NCBI GenBank assembly: GCA_964563495.1
Contig: CAZLYK010000161.1
Location: 1 to 11,768 of the forward strand
Length of the DNA: 11,768 nucleotides
Direction: 5' to 3'
Origin: CAZLYK01 sp964563495
Lineage (GTDB): Bacteria > Acidobacteriota > Blastocatellia > RBC074
Part shown: one piece after another, positions 1-7,855 of the stretch
Position numbering within the stretch: the stretch's first letter is position 1
Layout of the letters: the number at the start of each line of letters is the position of its first letter
Notes under the pieces: model-generated
What the model was told of the DNA's origin: nothing
Databases searched by the model: none
What the model saw: the letters and a program-made list of their open reading frames with translations, nothing else
Program-made: the position numbers and the translations under genes

Positions 1-3000
1 ACGGTCAACTGAATGCGTCGCGCGTAATTGTCCTGTGTCGATGCCTGAACCGTCCCGAACTGGACCACGGTCGGGTTGGCGTTGGGCGCCGGGAAGAAGG
101 GATGATTGAAGGCGTTGAGGAACTCCGCTCTGAATTGCAGGCTCTTGCCTTCAAAGATCTCGGTATTCTTGATGATCGAGAGGTCGTAGTTGTTGATCGC
201 ATCGGCGCGAACGGACCCGAAGCGCAAGGGGAAGGTCCGCACGTTTGAGGCCAATTGTTGCGCCGCGACCTTGTTGAATCCGGCGTCGGTGTTGAACCAT
301 CGCTCCACCGTCTGCTGATCGCCCGGCAGCCGGATATTCGCGACGTCGCCGGTGAAGATGATGTTGCCGAATCCGATCGGCGCGCCGCTTTGAAAGGCAT
401 AAATCCCCGCCAACTGCCAGCCGCCGATGATTCGCGAGACCACGCCGTTGGTGTTGGAGAGAAGCATGCGGCCCTTCCCGAAGGGCAGCTCGTAGATGCC
501 GTTGACCGTCAAGCGGTGCGGGCGATCGACCGCCGAGATGACCTCGGTCGGGCGCGGATCGCCGGCGTTCAAGAGCTCGATCGCCTCCATAAACTTGGAG
601 AAGGTATAGCTCATCCCGATCGTATAGCCTCTCGAGAAGCGCTTCTCGACCTCCAACTGCAGCGAGTGGTACCACGAATAACCGTCGTTGCTCGTCGTGT
701 TGACCGCGTCAAACTGCGGGAACGGAACGAGCAGCCTCGACCGTGCGATGGTGTTCGCCCGGAAGACCGCGCCCGCCGTCGACGGCATCAACCCGACCAG
801 CGGGTTGGGAATGTTCTGGGAGAGATAGTTGATCGTCGTGTTATCGCGCGTCGGGCTCGTGCTCATGTACTTGTTGTCGAGCGCGTTGAGATTGCGCGTG
901 AACTCGATATGCGTCCCGCGGTTTCCGACATAGCTGATCTCGGCGACAAAACCGCTGAAGAGCTGGCGCTGAATGCCCAGCTGCCAGCGCTGCATGTACG
1001 GCGAGTACGGGCGCGGATTGAAGAACGAGATCGACTGCCCGAGGAATGTCTGCGGCCCCGCGGCCGCTCCCACCGGCTCCGTAATCCCGCTCGAGAACGG
1101 ATTCGAGAGCGTCCCGACGAACGAGAGGCCGTTATTCAAACTGGTCACGAAGGGCGTCGAGGAACTGAACCCGCTCTGGATCACGTCGCTCCGGCGCTGC
1201 CCCAGAAAACCGTAGAAGATGCCGTAACCGCCCCTGAGAACGGTCTTTTCGGTCAGCTTGTAGGCGAATCCCAGACGCGGCATGTAGTTGTTTCTGGGGG
1301 TCTTGTACAAGCCCCGCGGCTCTCCGTTGACGTCGGCGAAGGTCAATCCGCCGCGCAGCTTGAACTGGTCAACCGGGACTTCGGGCGTCGGGTTTCGCGC
1401 ATAATTGGATCTCGCCTGGGCCTCGAACGGCTGGACCGCGAAATAATCGAAGCCGCGCACACTCCGGTTGAACCGCTCGGTCAATGCTCCCTCGACCTCA
1501 TAACGCAGACCGAGATTGAGCGTCAGCCGCGAGTTGAGCTTCCAGTCGTCGTGAACGTAGAAGCCCCAGGTCATCGACTGCTCCGCGTAATCCGCCGTCC
1601 GGTTGACAAACCCGGAGCTCGGCAGGCCGAGCAGGAACGACGCGAACGACTGCCCGAGCTGCGCCGGCGCGGTCGCCGAATTGTCGAGCGGGCCGCGCGT
1701 CCAGGTCGCATCGAAGTTGAACTGGCCGGTCTGGTTGTTGGCGAAGAAGCTGTCGGTCTCGCGATATGACCGCATCTCCATGCCGGCCTTGAGCGAATGC
1801 TGCCCCGCCGCCTTGTTCAGGTTGACGACGACCGAATGCGTGTCGTTCGGCCTGAACTCGCCGTTTATGCCTGTCCCCTGATAGCCGGTGATGTCAAACC
1901 GCGGGAACCGCCGAATATCCTCCGGAATCAGCCCGTTGTAATACGACGGGAAGCCGAGCGTCGTCAAATCGATGCCGCGGTTCCCCGGGTTCGAATTCGT
2001 TCCGCGGATGAACCGGTTATACCCGTACCTGAAGTTCAAGACCATCGTCGGGCTGATCATAAAAACATCGTCAAACGTCGCCTGCCGCGACTTGAAGAGG
2101 AACCACTCGCCGGTCGCAATGTTGTCGAAATAGTTGTTGTAGTTGCTGTCGCGATCGTACCAGCTGAAGCGCGAAAAGATCCGCTGCCGCTCGTTGATGA
2201 CGTGATCGACGCGCACCGTCTGCGTCTTGTATTTGATATTCTCGGTCAACGCCGGGTTCTGGAAATTGTTGGTCCCATCGGGGTTTCCCGCTGTCAACGG
2301 TTTGGGAAAGAAGGAGTCGACGATCTTCCTCGCCACCGGGTTGATCAGGTTGGCCGGGATCTTGTTATCTGTGAACGGATCCTGCTGGAAGCGACCGCCG
2401 GCGACCGCGCGCCGGGTAAACGGATTGTAGATCTGATACTGCGGCCCCAACGCCAGCAGCTCTGAAAAATCTCCCTGCTTCATCTTCTCGGTCGGGACCG
2501 TGGGCGTCCCGTTATTTCGCGGGCGAGACTCCGGGATCCCCTCGATCCCGTACATGAAGAAGGTCTTGTTCCGGCCCTGATACAGCTTCGGCAGCCAGAC
2601 CGGCCCTCCGATCGTCCCGCCCCATCGATCGTAGTTGAAATCCGGACGCTCGATCCGGTTGGCGTTGGCGAAGAAATCGTTGGCGAAGAGGCCCGGCGCC
2701 ATCTTGACCCAGTATGCCGTTCCGTGGAATGAGTTGGTCCCCGATTTGACGCTCAGGTTGGTCACGCCGCCTTCGGTGTTGCCCGAACTCGCGTCGAAGG
2801 TCGCCGTCTGAACCTTGAACTCCGCGACCAGGTCCTGCGGCGGCACATACGACGCGATCACTTCGTTGGCGTTGGCCGTGGCCGTGCTCGACACCCCGTC
2901 GATCGTCACGTCGCTCCGGTTGCCGCGCGTCCCATCCACCGCGTAACCGACGATGTGGGTCGGCTCGAATGGCCGATCCAGCCTCATTGATCCGGTGTAT

Positions 3001-3512
3001 GAGACACCACCCGTCAGCCCGATCAGCTTGAATGGATCTCCGTGCGCAATCGGGAGCTCGGCGATCCGCCGCGAATCGATCACCTGCCCGACCGATGACG
3101 AGGTCGTATCCAGCACCGGAGCGTCGGCCGTGACTGTGACCGATTCACCGACCGCCCCGACTTCAAGTTGGATATCCAACTCGAGCGTGTCGTTGACGCG
3201 AAGCATCACGCCATCCCGGACGTATTTCTTGAATCCCGAGTTCTCCACGGTGATCTGGTATGTCCCGGGGATCAAAAAAGGCGCCTGGAAAAAGCCGGCC
3301 TCATTGGTTGTCACCGTGACCGAGGTTCCCATCGCCGTATTGGTGATCTTGACCGACGCACCCGGAACTACTCCCTCACTCGCGTCTCTAACCTTGCCGG
3401 TGATGACGCCGCGCGCTTCCTGGGCATATAGCGACGCGGGAAACATTAAACTGAGCATTGCAAGAATTGCTATCGCGATTGCTCGCGACAAGACTGGCGC
3501 CTTTATCTTCAT
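1..3512 (-). CDS. TonB-dependent receptor, Oar-like, with N-terminal carboxypeptidase-regulatory-like domain (3' end cut by window)
   Basis: Hand translation of the minus strand from the ATG at 3512 stays open for 1170 codons to the left edge with no frameshift. Residues 1-30 are a Sec signal peptide ending ASLYA before QEAR. Residues about 34-117 form a CarboxypepD_reg/CnaB-like beta-sandwich (GVITGKVRDASEGVVPGASV, then NEAGFF and PGTYQITVENSGF). A plug-like region follows (TVTADAPVLDTTSSSVGQVI, then VDGTRGNRSDVTIDGVSS). The rest is a long beta-barrel rich in aromatic strands, such as HDDWKLNSRLTLNLGLRYE, LEVEKRFSRGYTIGMSYTFS and RAEFLNAFNHPFF. The last visible residues, RRIQLT, look like the final strand, so probably fewer than about ten residues are missing. 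A GGAGG ribosome site (3517-3521) lies 4 bases before the ATG. The family sits in the outer membrane and takes up large substrates with TonB energy; the cargo cannot be told from sequence. Such receptors are greatly expanded in Acidobacteriota. Confidence 0.93.
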   Translation of the reverse strand, partial: MKIKAPVLSRAIAIAILAMLSLMFPASLYAQEARGVITGKVRDASEGVVPGASVKITNTAMGTSVTVTTNEAGFFQAPFLIPGTYQITVENSGFKKYVRDGVMLRVNDTLELDIQLEVGAVGESVTVTADAPVLDTTSSSVGQVIDSRRIAELPIAHGDPFKLIGLTGGVSYTGSMRLDRPFEPTHIVGYAVDGTRGNRSDVTIDGVSSTATANANEVIASYVPPQDLVAEFKVQTATFDASSGNTEGGVTNLSVKSGTNSFHGTAYWVKMAPGLFANDFFANANRIERPDFNYDRWGGTIGGPVWLPKLYQGRNKTFFMYGIEGIPESRPRNNGTPTVPTEKMKQGDFSELLALGPQYQIYNPFTRRAVAGGRFQQDPFTDNKIPANLINPVARKIVDSFFPKPLTAGNPDGTNNFQNPALTENIKYKTQTVRVDHVINERQRIFSRFSWYDRDSNYNNYFDNIATGEWFLFKSRQATFDDVFMISPTMVLNFRYGYNRFIRGTNSNPGNRGIDLTTLGFPSYYNGLIPEDIRRFPRFDITGYQGTGINGEFRPNDTHSVVVNLNKAAGQHSLKAGMEMRSYRETDSFFANNQTGQFNFDATWTRGPLDNSATAPAQLGQSFASFLLGLPSSGFVNRTADYAEQSMTWGFYVHDDWKLNSRLTLNLGLRYEVEGALTERFNRSVRGFDYFAVQPFEAQARSNYARNPTPEVPVDQFKLRGGLTFADVNGEPRGLYKTPRNNYMPRLGFAYKLTEKTVLRGGYGIFYGFLGQRRSDVIQSGFSSSTPFVTSLNNGLSFVGTLSNPFSSGITEPVGAAAGPQTFLGQSISFFNPRPYSPYMQRWQLGIQRQLFSGFVAEISYVGNRGTHIEFTRNLNALDNKYMSTSPTRDNTTINYLSQNIPNPLVGLMPSTAGAVFRANTIARSRLLVPFPQFDAVNTTSNDGYSWYHSLQLEVEKRFSRGYTIGMSYTFSKFMEAIELLNAGDPRPTEVISAVDRPHRLTVNGIYELPFGKGRMLLSNTNGVVSRIIGGWQLAGIYAFQSGAPIGFGNIIFTGDVANIRLPGDQQTVERWFNTDAGFNKVAAQQLASNVRTFPLRFGSVRADAINNYDLSIIKNTEIFEGKSLQFRAEFLNAFNHPFFPAPNANPTVVQFGTVQASTQDNYARRIQLT

Positions 3513-3520
3513 ATATCCTC

Positions 3521-3560
3521 CAGAAAGTCAGAAAGTGCAGAATGCAGAAAGTGCAGAATG
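3521..3560 (-). repeat. Tandem repeat in the receptor gene leader: 16-base unit twice plus half a unit
   Basis: On the plus strand CAGAAAGTGCAGAATG occurs at 3529-3544 and again, identical, at 3545-3560. The first half of the unit (CAGAAAGT) stands at 3521-3528. On the receptor's coding strand this is a pyrimidine-rich stretch (CATTCTGCACTTTCTG) that runs straight into the GGAGG ribosome site, so it must be part of the 5' untranslated leader. Repeat number could vary between strains and alter translation; that is inference. Confidence 0.85.
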
Positions 3561-3603
3561 GGTAGAAGGTCGGTAGGCGACCGGGCGACTAAGCGACTGG
3601 GCA

Positions 3604-3673
3604 ACGGGGAGACTGGGCGACAGGGCGAATGAATCATCAGTCGCCCCGTCGCCTGGTCGCCCAGTCTCCCCGT
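3604..3673. repeat. Long inverted repeat (18-base perfect arms) in the divergent intergenic region
   Basis: ACGGGGAGACTGGGCGAC at 3604-3621 is the exact reverse complement of 3656-3673. The 34-base centre holds further imperfect complementarity (AGGGCGA against CGCCTG). The surrounding bases repeat short GGGCGAC-type words (3575-3630), so the palindrome grew from a simple-sequence patch. In RNA it would be a strong GC-rich stem in the leader of the receptor gene, about 90 bases upstream of its ATG. There is no T-run after either arm, so it does not look like a simple terminator. It could be a regulator-binding site, a leader structure or a dispersed palindromic element. Confidence 0.8.
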
Positions 3674-3722
3674 CTGGTTATCACCCAAAACTGAGCAATT
3701 AGTGTCCTGTCTACTTATTGTC

Positions 3723-3751
3723 TTGCCCAGCAAAGCTTAGCGGCTTAATAT
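3723..3751 (+). promoter_or_regulatory. Candidate sigma-70-type promoter for the winged-helix/propeller gene
   Basis: TTGCCC (3723-3728) and TAATAT (3746-3751) are separated by 17 bases and each matches the bacterial -35 and -10 consensus at 4 of 6 positions. Transcription would begin near 3758, after the upstream TTG at 3718 and before the TTG at 3826. This agrees with the later start chosen for the gene. It is a pattern match only. Confidence 0.35.
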
Positions 3752-3825
3752 TCCTCTTCAGTCTTTTCATCAATAAGCGGCGCCTGAAAAGTTTAGAAGA
3801 GAAATCTAAAATTACGGGTAAATCG

Positions 3826-5973
3826 TTGAATCAGCATCGGCTTTACAACTTCGGATTATTTTGCCTGGACGCAACAGCCAAAGTCCTGCTCAGAGACGGG
3901 CAAGCCGTCGCTCTAACCCGGAAAGCGGTCGAGACGCTGATCGTGCTGGTCGAAAACGCCGGCCAGGTAGTCTCCAAAGAGGAGATGATCAATGCCTTAT
4001 GGCCCGATCGCGTGGTCGATGAAGCCAATCTGACTCAAAATATCGCCATGGTTCGCCGGGCCCTGGCCGCTCAACCGGGGTCTCCTGCCTATATTGAAAC
4101 TTTTCCCGGCCGTGGGTACCGGCTGGCCGGGCCGGTCGCCCACGACGTACGATTCCCTATTAATAATGATAGCGACGAAATAGCAGCCCACGATCCGCCT
4201 TTTCCGGCGGAAAAGGCGCCGGGATCGGCGGCAAGCTCGCCGCGTCAATGGCTTATCTCATTGGTTGCAATAGTTTTAGTTGCCTCGATCCCGGCTCTCT
4301 GGCTCCTTTTGCGGCCGAAACCGCCGCAAGTTGAGGCGGGATTTCACGTTTCACCGCTGACCCGGCTGCCCGGTGAAGAGCGCCAGCCGGTGATCTCGGC
4401 AGACGGAAAGAGAGTGGCGTTTCTGTGGCAGCAGGGTCATGGGCGGTCCCCCGCAATCTGCATTCAGGTCGTGGGCGAAAGTTCTCACCGGCAGATTACC
4501 GGCGAGGAAGGGCACTACAGCAGCCCTGCCTGGTCGCCCGACGGCAAAGCCCTGGCCTACCTGCGGACCGACACGTCTGCGACTGAGGTCATGATCAGAT
4601 CTTTGGAGACCGGTCAGGAACGGCTCGTTACCCGTTTCACCCCGCCCAACTACGGCTACCAGCGGCGGCTTCTCGACTGGTCCCCGGACGGACAATGGCT
4701 CGTCGTCTCACACACCGACTCGACTGAAAAACCGAATGGCCTTTTTCTGGTCACGGTCGCGACCGGCGAGAAGAAGAAACTGACCTCCCCGGAATCCATG
4801 GTCGGCGGTGACATGGATCCCCGTTTCTCACCCGACAGCCGGGTGATCAGCTTTATCAGAAATATTCATCGCTCGCACCAGGAGATCTTTTCGATCCCGA
4901 TTTCGGGAGGCGCCGCCCGGCAACTGACCTCGGATGAAAAACAGATCAGCAGCCACGACTGGGCGGCCGGCGCAACCGCGATCGTCTTCGCCTCGGATCG
5001 CGGCGGCGAATTCCGACTCTGGAAGCTGCGCCCGGACTCAGGCGCTTCCCGAAGCCGCCCCGAATCGGTCGCCATCTACAACGAATTCCCCATGGAGTTG
5101 TCGCTCGCGCGAAACGCCTCCACGCTCGTCTATTCCGTCCAGCCCCAGGACCGCAACATCTGGCGCCTCGATCTGCAGGAGAAGAACTGGACGCGAATCA
5201 TCGCTTCATCGGCCCAGGACGCCTCACCTCAATACTCGCCGGCAGGAGATAAGATCTGCTTCCGCTCAGACCGCACCGGCGAGGAACAGTTGTGGGTCAG
5301 CGACGCCGCCGGCGGCAACCAGACACAGCTTACCAGCGGCGCTTTGTACCCTTCCGTCGGCCACTGGTCCCCCGATGGCCGCCGGATCGCCTTCAATAAC
5401 GCCAGAACCGGCGAGATCTACCTGGCCGAGCCGGCCGGCGATGGAAACTGGTCCGTCCGAAACCTCGGCGCCCGCGGTGTCCACCCGGTCTTCTCACCCG
5501 ACGGGCAATGGCTCTACGCCGGCACCACCAGCAGCATCATTCGCCTGCCGGCATCCGGAGGACCGGTCTCTCAGGTCGTCGGGACCGGCGGCTTTTCACT
5601 CGGCCTCTCCGATGATGGCAGCCTCATCTATTTCATGCGCGATGCCAACGACACCGTTTTATGGAAGGCTCGAACCGACAACGGGGAATTGGCCAAAGCG
5701 GTCGAGGGGCTGATCCCCAATTGCACCAGCTGCTGGGCACTCAAGGATACCGGGATCTATTACCTGGGCGGCAGCAAGGATTCGTTCGATACCCAGGTCA
5801 TCTATTTTCACGAATTCGCTTCGGGCCGTAAGCTACGGGTCGTCAGCTATCCCGAACCTCTCTTCCCCGTCGGGAGCGGGCCGTTTTCCCTCTCACCCGA
5901 TCGGCGAAGCCTGCTCTGCGTCAGAACCGACCCCTCCAACAGCGACATCATTCGCGTCGAACCATTCAGATAG
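3826..5973 (+). CDS. Membrane one-component regulator: CadC/OmpR-type winged helix, one membrane span, TolB/WD40-like propeller
   Basis: From the TTG at 3826 the product is 715 residues. Residues about 5-102 are an OmpR/PhoB-type winged helix of the CadC/ToxR style (LYNFGLFCLDATAKVLL, then the recognition-helix part NALWPDRVVDEANLTQNIAM and the wing ETFPGRGYRL). Residues 142-162 are a hydrophobic span (WLISLVAIVLVASIPALWLL) after a proline- and serine-rich linker. About 175-712 is a beta-propeller with repeated SPDG-type blades, for example PAWSPDGKALAYL, DWSPDGQWLVV, PRFSPDSRVISF, HWSPDGRRIAF and PVFSPDGQWLYAG. The likely layout is DNA-binding domain inside, propeller in the periplasm, so an outside signal controls transcription. 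It diverges from the receptor gene, a possible target. The frame is open back to a TTG at 3718, but that adds 36 residues unlike the family and lies before the candidate promoter. Neither TTG has a clear ribosome site, so the start is uncertain. Confidence 0.9.
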   Translation: MNQHRLYNFGLFCLDATAKVLLRDGQAVALTRKAVETLIVLVENAGQVVSKEEMINALWPDRVVDEANLTQNIAMVRRALAAQPGSPAYIETFPGRGYRLAGPVAHDVRFPINNDSDEIAAHDPPFPAEKAPGSAASSPRQWLISLVAIVLVASIPALWLLLRPKPPQVEAGFHVSPLTRLPGEERQPVISADGKRVAFLWQQGHGRSPAICIQVVGESSHRQITGEEGHYSSPAWSPDGKALAYLRTDTSATEVMIRSLETGQERLVTRFTPPNYGYQRRLLDWSPDGQWLVVSHTDSTEKPNGLFLVTVATGEKKKLTSPESMVGGDMDPRFSPDSRVISFIRNIHRSHQEIFSIPISGGAARQLTSDEKQISSHDWAAGATAIVFASDRGGEFRLWKLRPDSGASRSRPESVAIYNEFPMELSLARNASTLVYSVQPQDRNIWRLDLQEKNWTRIIASSAQDASPQYSPAGDKICFRSDRTGEEQLWVSDAAGGNQTQLTSGALYPSVGHWSPDGRRIAFNNARTGEIYLAEPAGDGNWSVRNLGARGVHPVFSPDGQWLYAGTTSSIIRLPASGGPVSQVVGTGGFSLGLSDDGSLIYFMRDANDTVLWKARTDNGELAKAVEGLIPNCTSCWALKDTGIYYLGGSKDSFDTQVIYFHEFASGRKLRVVSYPEPLFPVGSGPFSLSPDRRSLLCVRTDPSNSDIIRVEPFR

Positions 5974-5980
5974 CCGGGAA

Positions 5981-6020
5981 AATAGACAGGATTGACAGGA
6001 TTTCTGCAGGATTAAACAGG
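5981..6020 (+). repeat. Dispersed intergenic repeat, copy 1 (AATAGACAGGAT family)
   Basis: A 40-base stretch starting AATAGACAGGATTGACAGGA, built from degenerate ACAGGATT words at 9-11 base spacing. It begins 7 bases after the stop of the regulator gene, on the same strand, and ends about 10 bases before the ribosome site of the next gene. It aligns without gaps to the copies at 7856-7893 (minus) and 10942-10981 (plus). Confidence 0.8.
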
Positions 6021-6041
6021 AACACAACCTGGGAGGTAATT

Positions 6042-6413
6042 ATGGAACTGGGAGCTTTCTCTGTTAGCTTGGCTGTAAAAGATATCGCGGCGTCAAAGCT
6101 CTTTTACGAAAAGCTGGGTTTTACAGTTTTCACAGGAGATCAATCGAAGAATTGGCTAATTATGAAGAATGGCGACCACGCCATCGGGCTGTTTCAAGGC
6201 ATGTTCGATAAGAACATTCTCACCTTCAACCCGGGCTGGAGTAGCGATGCTCAGCCACTCAGTGAATTCACGGACGTTCGAGAGTTGCAGCGCCAGCTCA
6301 AAGCTCGTGGCGTAACCATGATTTCAGAAGCAGATGAAAGCTCGACTGGCCCGGCTAGCTTTATAATTGTTGATCCGGATGGAAACGCGATTCTGGTAGA
6401 TCAACACGTCTAG
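6042..6413 (+). CDS. VOC-family protein (glyoxalase/bleomycin-resistance/dioxygenase fold)
   Basis: The product is 123 residues, the usual size of a single-module VOC protein made of two beta-alpha-beta-beta-beta units. The first unit opens FSVSLAVKDIAASKLFYEKLGF, and the second closes with the hallmark DPDGNAILVDQH. The middle NWLIMKNGDHAIGLFQGMF is typical of the glyoxalase-like subgroup. Members usually bind a metal and act on, or sequester, small electrophiles or antibiotics; the substrate is not readable here. A strong GGGAGGT ribosome site (6031-6037) precedes the ATG by 4 bases. The gene is AT-richer (about 40-45% GC in two sampled lines) than those around it, hinting at a separate origin. 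After removal of the false gap it would be followed directly by the small membrane gene and the methyltransferase, so it probably starts a three-gene operon. Confidence 0.9.
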   Translation: MELGAFSVSLAVKDIAASKLFYEKLGFTVFTGDQSKNWLIMKNGDHAIGLFQGMFDKNILTFNPGWSSDAQPLSEFTDVRELQRQLKARGVTMISEADESSTGPASFIIVDPDGNAILVDQHV

Positions 6414-6417
6414 GTAA
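6363..6417. repeat. 55-base sequence repeated on both sides of the N gap, left copy
   Basis: These 55 bases, the end of the VOC gene plus its stop and GGTAA, are identical to 6518-6572 after the gap. A match of exactly 55 bases abutting a gap is what an unmerged contig overlap looks like; 55 is a common final k-mer length in de Bruijn assemblers. Confidence 0.95.
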
Positions 6418-6517
6418 NNNNNNNNNNNNNNNNNNNNNNNNNNNNNNNNNNNNNNNNNNNNNNNNNNNNNNNNNNNNNNNNNNNNNNNNNNNNNNNNNNN
6501 NNNNNNNNNNNNNNNNN
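6418..6517. other. Scaffold gap of exactly 100 N
   Basis: One hundred undetermined bases, the conventional placeholder for a gap of unknown length. The identical 55-base flanks suggest that no sequence is really missing and that 155 bases should collapse, joining the VOC gene directly to the region from 6573 onward. Confidence 0.95.
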
Positions 6518-6572
6518 ATAATTGTTGATCCGGATGGAAACGCGATTCTGGTAGATCAACACGTCTAGGTAA
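6518..6572. repeat. 55-base sequence repeated on both sides of the N gap, right copy
   Basis: Identical to 6363-6417. It encodes the final VOC residues (IIVDPDGNAILVDQHV, stop) a second time without the rest of the gene. It should not be annotated as a pseudogene, since it is best explained as an assembly overlap. Confidence 0.95.
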
Positions 6573-6585
6573 AGAGATCTTCCAA

Positions 6586-6789
6586 TTGACTCAAGTTCCC
6601 ATGGCTTTGAGCCAGAATGAAAATATTGTGGCTCGTTTTATCGCTATCATATTAGGCACTACCTTTAGTTGGCTTGATCTACTGGCATATTTGATTGGAA
6701 TTGTGAGTGTCATAATTGGGCAATTCATTGCGCTCTATCGAAAAGATATGAAATCGGCCGTGAATACCATGTTACGTCTGTCCATCTGA
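6586..6789 (+). CDS. Small membrane protein of unknown function
   Basis: The open frame gives 67 residues from a TTG at 6586, or 62 from the ATG at 6601. The TTG has an AAAGAG sequence (6571-6576) at a usable distance, whereas the ATG has no clear ribosome site, so the start is unsettled. The predicted protein has two hydrophobic stretches, around VARFIAIILGTTFSW and LLAYLIGIVSVIIGQFIALY, and a basic tail YRKDMK; it would be a small inner-membrane protein. I do not recognise a family. It sits 27 bases before the methyltransferase and, once the artefactual gap is removed, 17 bases after the VOC stop, which argues for a real operon member. Its GC (about 38% in two sampled lines) is well below that of the neighbours. 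It could also be a decayed remnant of a longer membrane protein. Confidence 0.42.
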   Translation: MTQVPMALSQNENIVARFIAIILGTTFSWLDLLAYLIGIVSVIIGQFIALYRKDMKSAVNTMLRLSI

Positions 6790-6816
6790 GATCGAGCCTT
6801 AAGGAGAATATCGGTC

Positions 6817-7839
6817 ATGAACATTCTTTCGCCGTCTCGAATCATGGAGGTCGGAATGGCCTTTTGGCCTGCCAAAGTGCTGCTCTCGGCGCTCGAGCTG
6901 GAGCTCTTCACCGTGCTTGGCTCCAACTCCATGACAGGCCTCGAATTGCAGGCCGCGCTTGGCTTGCATCCGAGAGCGAACCCGGACTTCTTTGATGCGT
7001 TGGTGGCGCTTCGCTTCCTTGACCGTGATGGTGATGGCCCCGACGCACACTATCGCAATACCGACGAGACGGCAGTCTTCCTCGATCGGTCGAGTCCAAA
7101 GTTCATGGGAGGCTTTCTCGAAATGGCCAATGCGCGCCTCTACCGGTTCTGGGGAAATCTGACCGAGGCGCTCCGGACCGGTATGCCCCAGAACGAGATC
7201 AAGGAGACGGGTGCGCCTATGTTCGCCGAGCTCTACCGCAAGCCGGAACGACTCGAACAGTTTATGGATGCGATGAGTGGGATCTCGGTGGTCAACTTCG
7301 AGGCCCTGGCCGAGAAGTTCGATTTGACACGCTACCGCACGTTATGCGACGTGGGCGGCGCCGCTGGGCTACTCTCTATCGTGGCAGCCCGGAAGTATCC
7401 TCACCTCAAATGCACATCGATCGACCTTCCGGCGGCCACTCTGATCGCACAGCGCAAGATCGATTCCGCCGGACTCTCGGATAGAGTCACGGCGAGAGCT
7501 CTCGATTTCTTTGCGGAGCCGCTGCCCGAAGCGGAGGTGATTACGATGGGCATGATTCTACACGACTGGAATCTCGACAAGAAGATGCAGCTGATCAGGG
7601 CGGCCTATCATGCCCTGCCGCCGGAGGGCGCATTCATCGTCGTAGAGAACCTGATCGATGACGCGAGGCGTGAGAATGTGTTCGCCCTGATGATGTCGCT
7701 CAACATGCTGATCGAGTTCGGTGACGCCTTCGACTTCAGTGGCGCCGATTTTGGTCGTTGGTGTCGTGAGGTCGGGTTCAGGAAGGTCGAAGTAATTCCG
7801 CTCGGCGGTCCCGCGAGCGCCGGCGTGGCCTACAAGTGA
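6817..7839 (+). CDS. SAM-dependent O-methyltransferase, family 2 (acetylserotonin O-methyltransferase-like)
   Basis: The product is 340 residues, the normal length for the plant-caffeate/acetylserotonin-type O-methyltransferases. Residues about 10-100 form the N-terminal winged-helix dimerisation domain (MAFWPAKVLLSALELELFTVL, then LGLHPRANPDFFDALVALRF). The catalytic Rossmann domain has the SAM-binding motif DVGGAAG at 178-184, the ribose-contacting acidic motif SIDLP at 201-205, D230, HDWNLD at 249-254 (family HDWxD, where the catalytic base histidine lies) and ENLIDD at 277-282. The enzyme should transfer a methyl group from SAM to a hydroxyl of a small aromatic or polyketide-like molecule, acting as a cytosolic dimer; the substrate is unknown. 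An AAGGAG ribosome site (6801-6806) lies 10 bases before the ATG. It is probably co-transcribed with the two genes upstream, but its GC (about 62% in a sampled line) is normal for the window, unlike theirs. Confidence 0.92.
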   Translation: MNILSPSRIMEVGMAFWPAKVLLSALELELFTVLGSNSMTGLELQAALGLHPRANPDFFDALVALRFLDRDGDGPDAHYRNTDETAVFLDRSSPKFMGGFLEMANARLYRFWGNLTEALRTGMPQNEIKETGAPMFAELYRKPERLEQFMDAMSGISVVNFEALAEKFDLTRYRTLCDVGGAAGLLSIVAARKYPHLKCTSIDLPAATLIAQRKIDSAGLSDRVTARALDFFAEPLPEAEVITMGMILHDWNLDKKMQLIRAAYHALPPEGAFIVVENLIDDARRENVFALMMSLNMLIEFGDAFDFSGADFGRWCREVGFRKVEVIPLGGPASAGVAYK

Positions 7840-7855
7840 CTGGAGAGGTTATGCA

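Noticed and set aside
255..1769. A 504-codon open frame on the plus strand in the receptor region
   Set aside because: It is antisense to the receptor barrel, which reads without a break through the same bases. The composition is typical of a shadow frame.
3521..3673. CRISPR-like array
   Set aside because: The repeat units are contiguous 16-mers without spacers, the palindrome occurs once, and there are no cas genes.
3690..3720. Fourth copy of the AATAGACAGGAT repeat on the minus strand (GTAGACAGGACAC)
   Set aside because: Only about ten bases match; the following periodic ACAGGATT words are missing.
4934..5713. A 259-codon open frame overlapping the propeller in another frame
   Set aside because: Ser/Pro/Thr/Arg-rich shadow of the real propeller frame, with no domain signature.
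6518..6568. Truncated second VOC gene (last 16 residues)
   Set aside because: It is part of the exact 55-base flank of the N gap, so assembly overlap is a better explanation than a pseudogene.
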